Of a stretch of DNA of 64,000 bases, positions 27,066 to 35,392 are shown piece by piece. The position numbers were made by a program, and so were the translations under genes. This DNA is from Microcella alkalica (GTDB lineage: Bacteria > Actinomycetota > Actinomycetes > Actinomycetales > Microbacteriaceae), in NCBI RefSeq assembly GCF_014137945.1, contig NZ_JACGWX010000006.1, forward strand, positions 124,001 to 188,000, read 5' to 3'. Position 1 is the first letter of the stretch. Each line of letters opens with the position of its first letter. The notes under the pieces were generated by a model. That model saw only the letters and a list, made by a program, of their open reading frames with translations, made no database searches and was not told the origin of the DNA.

Positions 27066-28784
27066 TCAAGCTGAGTGCGGGATGCAGACCGTCACGGTCG
27101 TGCCGCGGCCCGGCTCGCTCTCGAGGGCGACCTCGCCGCCGTGCGCGTCGACGATCGCCTTGACGATCGCGAGGCCGAGTCCGATGCCCCTGATGGCGGA
27201 TGCTCGGGCCTGGGCCGCGCGGAAGAACTGCTCGAACAGCCGCTCCTGATCCTCCGGGGCGATTCCGACACCCGTGTCGCTCACGACGAGGTGGAGGTGG
27301 TCGGCGTCACCGCTGACGGAGACGCTCACGCTCCCGCCCGCCGGCGTGTACCGCACGGCGTTGGTGACGAGATTCTCCGCGACCTGCGCCATCCTCAAGG
27401 GGTCGAATCGCCCCTCGACGGGCCCCCCGACGACGTCTAGCGAGACGCCTTTCTCCTCCGCCTCCGGTCGGAGGGCAGCCACAACATCTCGGGCGATCAT
27501 CCCCAGGTCTGTTCGTGAGCGCGAGACTGATAGTGACGTCGAACGGGTGCTGGCCGCCAGCAGGAGGTCGTGCACGAGGAGCTGCTGACGACGGATGTTG
27601 CGTTCCATCACCCCGAGCCAGCTGACCACCTCGGGGTCGAACTGGTCGGACCGCTCCATGATGATCTCGAGGAAGCCGGCGAGTGTCGTCAAGGGTGTTC
27701 TGAGCTCGTGCGAGACCGTCCCAATGAAGGCGTCCTTCGCGTCGATCGCCTCGATGAGGTCGGTCACATCGCTCACCAGGATGACGTTTGCGATGTGCTC
27801 GTCGGCTTTCGTTCTCACGGCACAGGACGACACGGAGATCGCGCGTTGCCTGGTACCGGGATCGCCGATCCAGATGAGCTGGTCCGTGGTGTACTCGCCT
27901 CGCGATACCCGGTTGAGCATCCGGTCTTCGACGCTGATCTCCGTGACTCGGTCCATCCCGAACGTGGGGACCGACTGGAACGTCTCCCAGGGGTCGCGTC
28001 CGCGCGACGTGAGTACCGGGCTGTCCCTCAGCGCGCGGTTCATCAAGAGAAGGTCTCCAGTCGGCGACATCACAACGATGCCCGCGTCGAGCGAGTCCAG
28101 AACTTCGCTGAGAAGCGTCCGGGCGCGTTCCGTCTCATGGGCCGCTTCCGAACGGCGGTGCTGCTCTTCGATGAGCGAAGCCTGGCGACTTCCGATGAGT
28201 TCTGCCATGGCGAGAGCGGCGGCTGCGGCGAAGAAGGCGACGGCGGGGAAGACGACGATCACAACTATCGTTCGCTCCGCCATCGTGTCGGTGAGACCTC
28301 CCGCGATGATGAGTGCGATGTCGGGCGTGACGACGGCGAGCACCGCGGGGACCATGAGCAGGAGGGTTCGACGTGATGCGGCTAAGCCGAACCACGCGGC
28401 GGGGATCATGAGCATCATGATCATCGGATTCGTCACGCCACCGGTTGCCTCGAGTCGAAGAGAGACAAACGCCAGGAAATCGGCGATTGGCATCGCGAGC
28501 ATCCACGGGCGATATGCGGTGTCGTCGAAGACGGGCAGGTAGGGAACGATCGTCGACAGCACGATGAGCGCGAATCCGACGCCGTAGGGCGCACTCATGA
28601 CGACTTCGGGTGAGATCGCGAGTAAGAGCAACGTTGCGATGAGGAAGAGCAGGAAGAACGTCGTCTGCAGCAGACGACCAGTGAATCGGGGGCTCAGCAA
28701 CGGGCGCATAGTGGTCGGCGGATCGACGGCGGTCGACAATGTCCCCCCTTGGTGAACGATCGGACCCAGCATAGGCACCGGCAT
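27066..28784 (-). CDS. Orphan sensor histidine kinase with PAS domain
   Basis: 572 residues. Order: about six membrane helices (35-200), a short coiled linker (IEEQHRRSEAAHETERARTLL), a PAS-like domain (LLSEVLDSLDAGIVVMSPTGDLLLMNRAL), HisKA with the phosphorylated His in FIGTVSHELRTPLTTLAG, and HATPase with NLVTNAVRYTPAGG (N box), DTGVGIAPEDQERLFEQFFRA (G1/F) and GIGLGLAIVKAIV (G2). Family members sense a membrane or periplasmic signal. No response regulator lies within 5 kb on either side, so its partner is elsewhere. Convergent with the antitoxin (23-base gap). Confidence 0.9.
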   Translation of the reverse strand: MPVPMLGPIVHQGGTLSTAVDPPTTMRPLLSPRFTGRLLQTTFFLLFLIATLLLLAISPEVVMSAPYGVGFALIVLSTIVPYLPVFDDTAYRPWMLAMPIADFLAFVSLRLEATGGVTNPMIMMLMIPAAWFGLAASRRTLLLMVPAVLAVVTPDIALIIAGGLTDTMAERTIVVIVVFPAVAFFAAAAALAMAELIGSRQASLIEEQHRRSEAAHETERARTLLSEVLDSLDAGIVVMSPTGDLLLMNRALRDSPVLTSRGRDPWETFQSVPTFGMDRVTEISVEDRMLNRVSRGEYTTDQLIWIGDPGTRQRAISVSSCAVRTKADEHIANVILVSDVTDLIEAIDAKDAFIGTVSHELRTPLTTLAGFLEIIMERSDQFDPEVVSWLGVMERNIRRQQLLVHDLLLAASTRSTSLSVSRSRTDLGMIARDVVAALRPEAEEKGVSLDVVGGPVEGRFDPLRMAQVAENLVTNAVRYTPAGGSVSVSVSGDADHLHLVVSDTGVGIAPEDQERLFEQFFRAAQARASAIRGIGLGLAIVKAIVDAHGGEVALESEPGRGTTVTVCIPHSA

Positions 28785-28864
28785 GGTCGCGAGCCGGTCG
28801 TGTTGCCGCGATTCGCGACCCTCTTGCGTCGCTGATATGCTCGCTCAGTCGCGAAAGTGACAGT

Positions 28865-28937
28865 GCGCCCGTAGCTCAATGGATAGAGCATCTGACTACG
28901 GATCAGAAGGTTAGGGGTTCGAGTCCCTTCGGGCGCG
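28865..28937 (+). tRNA. tRNA-Arg (ACG)
   Basis: 73 bases. Acceptor GCGCCCG pairs with CGGGCGC, discriminator G; D-arm GCTCAATGGATAGAGC; anticodon arm CTGAC TACGGAT with anticodon ACG; T-arm with GGTTCGAGT. No CCA. It decodes CGU/CGC after A-to-I editing. It marks the left border of the catabolic block. Confidence 0.97.
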
Positions 28938-28943
28938 CAGATA

Positions 28944-28975
28944 CCCCGGAGGATCGTTGATCTTCCGGGGTTTTT
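28944..28975 (+). terminator. Rho-independent terminator after tRNA-Arg
   Basis: Stem CCCCGGAGGATC (28944-28955) with GATCTTCCGGGG (28959-28970), one G-T pair, triloop GTT, followed by TTTTT. A textbook terminator 6 bases past the tRNA. Confidence 0.9.
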
Positions 28976-29166
28976 CGTTGCGGTTCTTTCCGCATGCGGC
29001 TGAGCATCTCGGTGGAGTCACGTCTACGCAACACTTTGGCCGCTCCAGCTTGTTGGGGAAACCCGAAAAATGCCCGTGCCTGCGTGCCTAAAGCGGTGCT
29101 CTTCGGACGATAACGGGTGGGCCCCCGCGAGCCTCACGCTCACCAATGCGCCCTCCTCACGGCGAC

Positions 29167-30693
29167 TTAGAGGTTGGGTGCTTGGCCGTTGAGTACTTGA
29201 GCGAGCAGGACGTGTTTCCGCACTTTCCCGGTTGCCGTCCGGGGGAGATCCTCGAGCACATCGACGGTCCGAGGAACTTTGTACCGGGCGAGAGTGGACG
29301 ATAGTTGCTCGACGAACCAGTCGCGATCGAGGCGCGCTCCCGGCTCGAGCGTGACCAAGGCGTGAGGGACCTCTCCCCATCGCTCGTGCGGTACGCCGAT
29401 GACAGCAGCGCCAGTCACGCCAGGGATAGTCAGGATCGCGTGCTCAACCTCGGCGCAGTAGATGTTCTCGCCTCCCGAGATGATCATGTCTTTCGAGCGC
29501 CCGACAATGGTCAGGAAGCCGGCCTCATCGATGATGCCGACATCTCCCGTACGCAGCCACCCGTCATCCGTGAACGCTGACGACGTCGCAATCGGGTCTT
29601 GCCAGTAGCCCGAGAACACATTCGGGCCCCGGACCTCGATCTCTCCCGCAGCATCGTGCGCGGATTCGCCAATGCGGACTTCGGTAAAGAAATGAGCCAA
29701 TCCGCTGCTCTGCCCGTGGGTAGAGGAGTACTGCGATGGCAGGCACGTCACCCCAGGCGAGCTCTCTGTCAGGCCGTAACCACTCGAGAACTGCAAACCT
29801 CGCCTCTCATATTCGTCTCGGACACGCGACGGCACGGCCGAACCCCCGCACGTCAGACTTTGAAGTGACGACAGATCGGTCGCATCCCACGTCGGGTCCT
29901 CCATGAGCAGCTGGAATGTGGTCGGCACCCCGCTGAGCGAAGTGACGCGGTGCTCTTCGATTGCGCGCAGCGCCTGGGAGGGATCGAATCGCTCCTCAAG
30001 GAGGAGGAGGCCGCCCTTCAGGAGAGTAGGGAGCGCCCCCATCCCCAGGGCCGCGGCATGAAAGAGAGGCGAGATCATCAGCGCGCGAGTCTTGGAGGTT
30101 ACGTCATAGTCGACGATGACGTTGAGCGCATTCCAAGTGAGGTTGCCGTGGGTGAGCACAGCACCCTTCGGGTGCCCGGTCGTGCCCGAGGTGTAGATGA
30201 TGACCGCAGGATCGTGGAGATCCACCTCGACGGGCGCTGGTGCACGTCCGTTGTGGAGGAGTCGCTCATACTCTTCCGCGAGAGGGACGACATCACGGAC
30301 GCCGGCAGTCTTCGCCGCCGCCTCGCCCGTTGCGCGATGTTCGGGGGACAGGATGAGCATCCGAGCACTGGAGTGCTCCAGCTGATAGCTGATCTCGATC
30401 TCCGTGAGCCGAGTGTTGAGCGGTACGAATACGGCGCCGAGAAGGGCCGAGGCGAGCATCGTCTCAATGAGCGAGGGGTGGTTGCTTCCGAGATACGCGA
30501 CGCGGTCCCCCTTGGCGATTCCCTGCGAGCTCAGACCGCTAGCAAGCCTGTCGATCCGGTCGGATAGCGCGTCGTATGTCTGGACTTCCCCAGAAAACAG
30601 GATCGCGGGTTGCCGGGCAGATTTGGTCCGGCGGTTACGGACCCAGGTCCCGATTCCCGAGGGCATCGTCGCGCCTGGTCGGAACTGGTTCAT
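29167..30693 (-). CDS. AMP-forming acyl-CoA synthetase (FadD-like)
   Basis: 508 residues. ANL-superfamily motifs: P-loop YTSGTTGHPKGAVLTHGN, A5-type GYGLTESSPGVTCLP, A7 GWLRTGDVGIIDEAGFLTIVGRSKDMIISGGENIY and the catalytic C-terminal Lys in LPRTATGKVRKHVL. It activates a carboxylic acid to its CoA ester in the cytoplasm; the substrate cannot be read off. Last gene of a five-gene run (SDR, amidohydrolase, acyl-CoA dehydrogenase, MaoC, this), overlapping maoC by one base (TGATG), so coupled. Confidence 0.93.
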   Translation of the reverse strand: MNQFRPGATMPSGIGTWVRNRRTKSARQPAILFSGEVQTYDALSDRIDRLASGLSSQGIAKGDRVAYLGSNHPSLIETMLASALLGAVFVPLNTRLTEIEISYQLEHSSARMLILSPEHRATGEAAAKTAGVRDVVPLAEEYERLLHNGRAPAPVEVDLHDPAVIIYTSGTTGHPKGAVLTHGNLTWNALNVIVDYDVTSKTRALMISPLFHAAALGMGALPTLLKGGLLLLEERFDPSQALRAIEEHRVTSLSGVPTTFQLLMEDPTWDATDLSSLQSLTCGGSAVPSRVRDEYERRGLQFSSGYGLTESSPGVTCLPSQYSSTHGQSSGLAHFFTEVRIGESAHDAAGEIEVRGPNVFSGYWQDPIATSSAFTDDGWLRTGDVGIIDEAGFLTIVGRSKDMIISGGENIYCAEVEHAILTIPGVTGAAVIGVPHERWGEVPHALVTLEPGARLDRDWFVEQLSSTLARYKVPRTVDVLEDLPRTATGKVRKHVLLAQVLNGQAPNL

Positions 30694-31154
30694 CAGACGT
30701 AGAAGCGAGCGAGGAACTCAGCGGCGACGGCGGGGCGCTCGCTGCCTTCGAGCTCGATAGTCATAGCAAGAGTGAGCTGCGCTCCTCCCTTCACCTCCTC
30801 GACGTCGGCAAGAACGAAGGACAGCCGGACCCGGGATCCGGCGGCGACCGGACTGACGAACCGCACGCGATTGAGCCCATAGTTCACCTTCGTGGTGACT
30901 CCGTCAACATCGAAAAGGCTGGTCCACAGAGGGATGAGCAGGGACAGGACGAGGAAACCGTGTGCAATCGGTGCGCCGAATGGCCCGGCAGCAGCGCGCT
31001 CCGGGTCAACGTGGATCCATTGGTGGTCGTCAGTTGCATCGGCAAACAGATCGATCCGGTCCTGGGGCACTGACATCCACTCGGAGGGCCCGAACTCCTC
31101 GCCAATCATCGCGGGGAGGTCGGCGAGCGCGACGGTCGTTTTCTGGATCATCAT
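30693..31154 (-). CDS. MaoC-like enoyl-CoA hydratase
   Basis: 153 residues, single hot-dog domain. FADATDDHQWIHVDPERAAAGPFGAPIAHGFLVLSL is the R-hydratase/MaoC signature with the Asp and His of the catalytic pair (Asp in TDDHQWIHVD, His in the same loop). It hydrates 2-enoyl-CoA to the (R)-3-hydroxyacyl-CoA. Coupled with the acyl-CoA dehydrogenase (4-base overlap) and ligase; with these and the SDR it completes oxidation to a 3-ketoacyl-CoA. A ribosome site GAAAGGA precedes the ATG. Confidence 0.9.
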   Translation of the reverse strand: MMIQKTTVALADLPAMIGEEFGPSEWMSVPQDRIDLFADATDDHQWIHVDPERAAAGPFGAPIAHGFLVLSLLIPLWTSLFDVDGVTTKVNYGLNRVRFVSPVAAGSRVRLSFVLADVEEVKGGAQLTLAMTIELEGSERPAVAAEFLARFYV

Positions 31155-32356
31155 CGATTCCTTTCAAGAGGTGAGGCGACGTCGTGAGGTGCGCCGCCGA
31201 ATGCGGAGTAGCCGGTAATCGCCCGACCGACGATGAGCGAGTTGATGTCGTACGTGCCTTCGTACGAGTAGATCCCCTCAGCGTCTGCGTGGAAACGAGC
31301 GACGCGAGATTCGAGGGTGATGCCATTTCCGCCGCACGTCTCGCGAGCAAGGGCCACCACCTCTCGAAGTCGAGCAGTGATCCAGGACTTCGCGAGTGCG
31401 GAGTCCTCGTCGAGAACCTTTCCGGAGGTCTGGCGCTGGGTAAGGCGAAGCATCAAAGCTAACGAGGCGGAGACGTGGCCGAGCATGGTCGTCAGCCTCT
31501 CCTGGACTAGCTGGAATGAAGTTAGTGGTCGACCGAACTGGGAGCGGCGGAGGGCGTACTCGAGCGCGGCCTCGTAGGCGCCGAGGGCAGTCCCGGTAGC
31601 GATCCATCCCACGTCAGCGCGCATTTCACGCAGACACCGGGCGATATCGCCGAACGAAGACACCTCGGCCAGGCGCCAATCGTCGCTCACGCGGACGTTC
31701 TCGAAGGTGATATCGAAGTTCTGCACGATTCGCAGCGAGGTCTTCCGCTCGATACGCCGTAACGTAACGCCGGGACTACGCGGGTCCACGAGGAGGCAGC
31801 GCACTTCGCCCGAGCGCTCCCGAGCGACGACGGCGATGCGATCGGCTCGATCGGCGCCGCCGATCCAGCGCTTCGCCCCGTTCAGGATCCAGTCCGATCC
31901 GTCACGGCGGACTTCGCTTCGAAGCCCCCGCGCAATGTCGGACCCGTGGTCCGGCTCCGTCAGAGCGAACGCGCCTGCCATGGCGAACGAGCGAATCATC
32001 GGATCCCAACGGGCAAACTGATCACCGCTGCCGCCTCGAGATACAACGGTGCGAAAAAGACCCGCCTGGAGGTTGTACACGGTCGCCACGGACGCGTCGA
32101 CGCGGGCAATCTCAAGGTTCCGGAAGCCCGAGTAAAGCGCGGAAAGAGTCCGGCCCTTGAGCTCGGGCGGATCCATCAGCCTCAATGGGATGAGCGAGGC
32201 GAGGACGGCGTCTGGCAGCTCCCCTTTCTCCCACGCGCCGTCGAGCACGGGCGCGATCCTCGTCATCAGTGTTTCCCGCAGACGCAACATGACCTGCTGC
32301 TCATCTGAGGGAAGCAGGGTCCACGACTCGAGCAGGTCGCCGAGAGGCGCTGTCAC
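31151..32356 (-). CDS. Acyl-CoA dehydrogenase, glutaryl-CoA dehydrogenase-like
   Basis: 401 residues, GTG start overlapping the amidohydrolase stop (GTGA). FAD-dependent family: FALTEPDHGSDIARGLRSEVRRDG (flavin loop), WILNGAKRWIGGADRADR, GVTLRRIERKTSLRIVQNFDITFENVRV, and the catalytic Glu region YSYEGTYDINSLIVGRAITGYSAF. This set matches glutaryl-CoA-type dehydrogenases, which oxidise and sometimes decarboxylate dicarboxylic acyl-CoAs, so a dicarboxylate or aromatic-derived substrate is possible. It sits mid-operon. Confidence 0.9.
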   Translation of the reverse strand: MTAPLGDLLESWTLLPSDEQQVMLRLRETLMTRIAPVLDGAWEKGELPDAVLASLIPLRLMDPPELKGRTLSALYSGFRNLEIARVDASVATVYNLQAGLFRTVVSRGGSGDQFARWDPMIRSFAMAGAFALTEPDHGSDIARGLRSEVRRDGSDWILNGAKRWIGGADRADRIAVVARERSGEVRCLLVDPRSPGVTLRRIERKTSLRIVQNFDITFENVRVSDDWRLAEVSSFGDIARCLREMRADVGWIATGTALGAYEAALEYALRRSQFGRPLTSFQLVQERLTTMLGHVSASLALMLRLTQRQTSGKVLDEDSALAKSWITARLREVVALARETCGGNGITLESRVARFHADAEGIYSYEGTYDINSLIVGRAITGYSAFGGAPHDVASPLERNR

Positions 32357-33240
32357 GCGATCTCTTCAAGTTTGAGCAGGCGCACTGCGTTCTGCTTCAT
32401 GATCTTCGCGCGCACTTCGCCCGGGATATCGAGAGCGTCGAAGTCCTCAATCCACCGTTCAGGGGTCAGGAGCGGGAAGTCAGTCCCGAACAGGACACGA
32501 TCCTGCAGATAGGTCTTCGCGGCCTGCACCAGTTGCGCGGGGAAGTACTTTGGCCTCCAGCCGGAGAGGTCGATCGACACATTCGACTTATGCGTGGCCA
32601 TCGAGATGGCCTCGTCCTGCCAGGGCACCGAAGGGTGAGCGAGCACGATCTTCAGGTCTGGAAAATCGGCAGCCACGTCGTCGAGAAGCATCGGGTTCGA
32701 GAATCGGAGCTTGAACCCCGAGCCGCCGGGAGTGCCTGCTCCGATACCGGTCTGTCCGCTATGCACAATCACGGGCACCCCGATGCCTTCGAGGGCTGCC
32801 CAGAGTGGCCGCACCTCCTCGCTGGACGGGTCGAAGCCCTGAACAGTGGGGTGCAGTTTGAAACCCTGCACCCCGTGGTCGGCGACTAGTGCGCGGGCCT
32901 CGTCGACGGCCGACTCGCCTCGCCGCGGGTCTACCGACCCGAACGGGATGAGCACATCGGCCTGGTCGGCCGCTTGCTCGGCGATGCTCGCGCTGGAGAG
33001 CGCCGGATGTCCGAGCTGTGTCGAGGCATCCACGCTGAAGACGACCGCCGCCATGTGCCGCCTCCGATATGACTCCGCTATGGACGCCAGGTCAGGGGTG
33101 ACGCCGTCGGTCCTGAAGTAACGGGCCGCGGCGGCAGCGAGATCAGTCGGCAGAGACGCGTTCCCGTGATCGTCCAGCTCGATGTGCACGTGCATGTCAA
33201 CTGCGTCGATGCGCGCGGTGTCGACTTCGGGGCGATACAT
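32353..33240 (-). CDS. Amidohydrolase 2 family protein
   Basis: 295 residues. TIM-barrel metal sites: DMHVHIE, KLHPTVQG, VIVHSGQTG, LAHPSVPW and FGTDFPLLTPERW, the HxH...H...H...D pattern of Amidohydro_2 (decarboxylases such as gamma-resorcylate decarboxylase, lactonases, hydrolases). Which reaction cannot be told. Placed between SDR (2-base gap) and acyl-CoA dehydrogenase (overlap), so it is an integral step, for example ring or lactone opening or decarboxylation. Confidence 0.85.
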   Translation of the reverse strand: MYRPEVDTARIDAVDMHVHIELDDHGNASLPTDLAAAAARYFRTDGVTPDLASIAESYRRRHMAAVVFSVDASTQLGHPALSSASIAEQAADQADVLIPFGSVDPRRGESAVDEARALVADHGVQGFKLHPTVQGFDPSSEEVRPLWAALEGIGVPVIVHSGQTGIGAGTPGGSGFKLRFSNPMLLDDVAADFPDLKIVLAHPSVPWQDEAISMATHKSNVSIDLSGWRPKYFPAQLVQAAKTYLQDRVLFGTDFPLLTPERWIEDFDALDIPGEVRAKIMKQNAVRLLKLEEIA

Positions 33241-33242
33241 GG

Positions 33243-34184
33243 TCAGTTGCTGGTGCGATCGAGGTCGGCGGGGAGTGACGGCAGGCGCTCTCCTACGGAC
33301 TGCAGTTTCTCCCTCAGTACTGGGGCGAGCTTGCTTGCGATATCGTCGGCGCCCCAGCCCCCTGCATGCAGCTCCGTGAGCACAGGTTCGGGGTGCGACC
33401 AGAGTTGCAGGCGGTCGCCTCCGACGCCGATTACCTGGCCGGAGATGCCTGCCGCTGCGTCGGATACGAGAAACGCCACGAGGCCCGCTACGTCATCCGC
33501 CGTACCAAATCCGAGCTGTTCGCGGAAGAACGGAGGCATTGGCCGACCCGCGTCCTCCGCCTCGATCGCGGCGGCGAAGTACGGAACCGTGCGTGTCATG
33601 GCGGTCGCCGCCACAGGCACGACCGCGTTCACCATCACGCCCGAGCGCGTCATCTCAAGCGCCCAGGTTCGAACCATTCCGACAATGCCTGCTTTCGCGG
33701 CGGCATAGTTGGTCTGCCCGAAGTTGCCTCGCTGGCCCGTCGGCGATCCGATCGCGACGATGCGTCCCGGCACTTCCCGGGACTTGAAGTGCGCGAAAGC
33801 GGCCCTCGCGCAGGTGAATGTTCCGCGAAGGTGCACTTCGATCACCTGGTCGAAGTCGTCATCGGTCATCTTCAAGAGTGAGCGATCACGCAGGATTCCT
33901 GCGTTCGTGACGAGTGCGTCCAGCCTCCCGAAGGAGTCGAGCGCAGCCGCGACTAACTGGTCCGCGGTCTCGGTGCTACCCACCGGCGATACGACCGCCA
34001 CCGCCCGCCCGCCGGCATCGATGATGGTTTGGCAGGCTGTTGCTGCGACCTTGTCATCCACATCATTGATGACAATCGCAGCGCCGCGGCGCGCGAGTTC
34101 CTGAGCGTAGGAGAGGCCGAGCCCCCGCCCCGAGCCTGTGACGATGACAGCGCGATCAGTGAGGTCGACGAGCGATGCATTCAT
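33243..34184 (-). CDS. Short-chain dehydrogenase/reductase
   Basis: 313 residues from the ATG at 34184 (MNASLVDLTDRAVIVTG); an ATG 36 bases earlier is also open. Rossmann motif TGSGRGLGLSY, NNAG-equivalent VTNAGIL, catalytic Ser in IGSPTGQRGNFG and YAAAKAG with Tyr/Lys. The extra 60-residue tail after GVGGDRLQLW recalls multifunctional beta-oxidation type 3-hydroxyacyl-CoA dehydrogenases. First gene of the minus-strand operon, facing marR across two repeated operators; it would oxidise the hydroxyacyl-CoA made by MaoC. Confidence 0.9.
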   Translation of the reverse strand: MNASLVDLTDRAVIVTGSGRGLGLSYAQELARRGAAIVINDVDDKVAATACQTIIDAGGRAVAVVSPVGSTETADQLVAAALDSFGRLDALVTNAGILRDRSLLKMTDDDFDQVIEVHLRGTFTCARAAFAHFKSREVPGRIVAIGSPTGQRGNFGQTNYAAAKAGIVGMVRTWALEMTRSGVMVNAVVPVAATAMTRTVPYFAAAIEAEDAGRPMPPFFREQLGFGTADDVAGLVAFLVSDAAAGISGQVIGVGGDRLQLWSHPEPVLTELHAGGWGADDIASKLAPVLREKLQSVGERLPSLPADLDRTSN

Positions 34185-34201
34185 AGTCTCATTGAAGAAC
34201 A

Positions 34202-34227
34202 CAATCATTGAACTTGTCAATCATTGA
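34202..34227. promoter_or_regulatory. Tandem operator between SDR operon and marR (two CAATCATTGA copies)
   Basis: CAATCATTGA occurs at 34202-34211 and 34218-34227, 16 bases apart, each extending to the near palindrome TCAATGATTGA. They lie between the SDR start (34184) and the marR start (34255), so both promoters could be repressed by the MarR protein. Confidence 0.65.
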
Positions 34228-34254
34228 TCCTCGGCATGACGATACGATTGGACC

Positions 34255-34692
34255 ATGACCGCCCCAACGCCGCTGGAAGAAGATACGAGCTTCCTCCTCG
34301 CTCGGGCCAGTGCGCTTGCGGTCCACGCGGCGAACGAGGCACTTGCGCCGCACGATCTTCGCGTCCGGCCATACGCGGTGCTTGCCCTGTCGGCGGGGGC
34401 AGAACCGCCAACACAGCGAGAGCTCGCCGATCACCTTCGCCTGGACCCGAGTCAAATCGTCGCGCTCGTGGACGAGCTGGAAAGCCGTGGCCTCGTGCGC
34501 AGGTCTCCTCACCCATCCGACCGGCGAACCCGCGTCGTCGGCATCACGGAGGCCGGAACGGAGCTTCTCAGCAGGGCGGAGCCCGACGTTCGTGACGCGG
34601 AGAAGCGCCGCACCGCAGGCTTGAGCGCAGAACAACGTCGTCAGCTGACCTCACTCTTGCGCGTGATCGCCTTCTCGGTTTCCAGCGACTGA
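34255..34692 (+). CDS. MarR-family regulator of the CoA-ligase operon
   Basis: 145 residues. Winged helix: RPYAVLALSAGAEPPTQRELADHLRLDPSQIVALVDELESRGLVRRSPHPSDRRTRVVGITEAG. Faces the SDR operon across the CAATCATTGA repeats, so it most probably represses that operon until a CoA thioester or free acid is present. Its last 42 bases overlap the convergent TetR gene. Confidence 0.88.
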   Translation: MTAPTPLEEDTSFLLARASALAVHAANEALAPHDLRVRPYAVLALSAGAEPPTQRELADHLRLDPSQIVALVDELESRGLVRRSPHPSDRRTRVVGITEAGTELLSRAEPDVRDAEKRRTAGLSAEQRRQLTSLLRVIAFSVSSD

Positions 34693-35295
34693 CGCCGCGA
34701 GCGCGGCGACGGCGACTTCCGCAGTGCGCCGGGCCTGTTCCGTGCGCTCCGGTGAGACCTCTACATCGGAGAGGAACACGTTGCCGAGTGCCATGGCCAG
34801 AAGGCTGTACGCGGTTCGGGCGATCTCATCTCGCGATGCGCTGGGCGCAGCGCGCGCTAGGAGCTCTTGGAGCTCCAGCTCGGAACTCCGGTAGGCGGCC
34901 ACGATCACGTCGCGCACGCTTTCGATCGTCCGTGCCGCATCCACGAAGGCCAGTGCAGCGATATTCTCCGGACCCGGTTCCGCGAACGCGCCAAACAGCC
35001 AGTCGAGCGCGGCATCGATGGTAGTCACGGCCGGCGGGAGGAACGAGCTGCTTCTATCCGCGGCGGCGGGCTGAGCCGTCGGTCCCGGAATCTCACCGAA
35101 ATACAGCAATCGCGCTGCGCCCGTGAGGATGTCCTCGCGATTGCCAGCAAAGTGTCGAACGTGTCCGCGCGCCATGCCAGCCTCCGCGGCTATGCCGTCG
35201 AGCGTTGCCCCTGTGAGTCCGCTCGAGGCGAGGCATCGGATCGTCGCCTCGAAAATCTGCCGCCGTCGAGCTTCGGCGACCGAGGGTCTTCCCAC
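34651..35295 (-). CDS. TetR-family regulator of the CocE-hydrolase operon
   Basis: 214 residues. N-terminal HTH: RRQIFEATIRCLASSGLTGATLDGIAAEAGMARGHVRHFAGNREDIL. The ligand domain is diverse. It lies divergent from the hydrolase operon with a palindrome (35315-35330) immediately upstream, the usual autoregulated arrangement. 3' end overlaps the convergent marR by 42 bases. Confidence 0.87.
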   Translation of the reverse strand: MGRPSVAEARRRQIFEATIRCLASSGLTGATLDGIAAEAGMARGHVRHFAGNREDILTGAARLLYFGEIPGPTAQPAAADRSSSFLPPAVTTIDAALDWLFGAFAEPGPENIAALAFVDAARTIESVRDVIVAAYRSSELELQELLARAAPSASRDEIARTAYSLLAMALGNVFLSDVEVSPERTEQARRTAEVAVAALAASVAGNREGDHAQE

Positions 35296-35314
35296 GTCTC
35301 GTCTCCCATTTTTA

Positions 35315-35330
35315 TAGTCAGTCTTGACTA
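35315..35330. promoter_or_regulatory. TetR operator TAGTCA-GTCT-TGACTA
   Basis: A perfect six-base inverted repeat with four-base spacer, 20 bases upstream of the tetR start and about 60 before the hydrolase start. The surrounding bases are AT-rich (TTTTTATAGTCA), so it overlaps a likely promoter. Confidence 0.7.
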
Positions 35331-35392
35331 AGAACCGTTCATCACTCTAGCGTGTGGCCATCTACCGGAACGCGCGTATCGAGAGGATCAAC

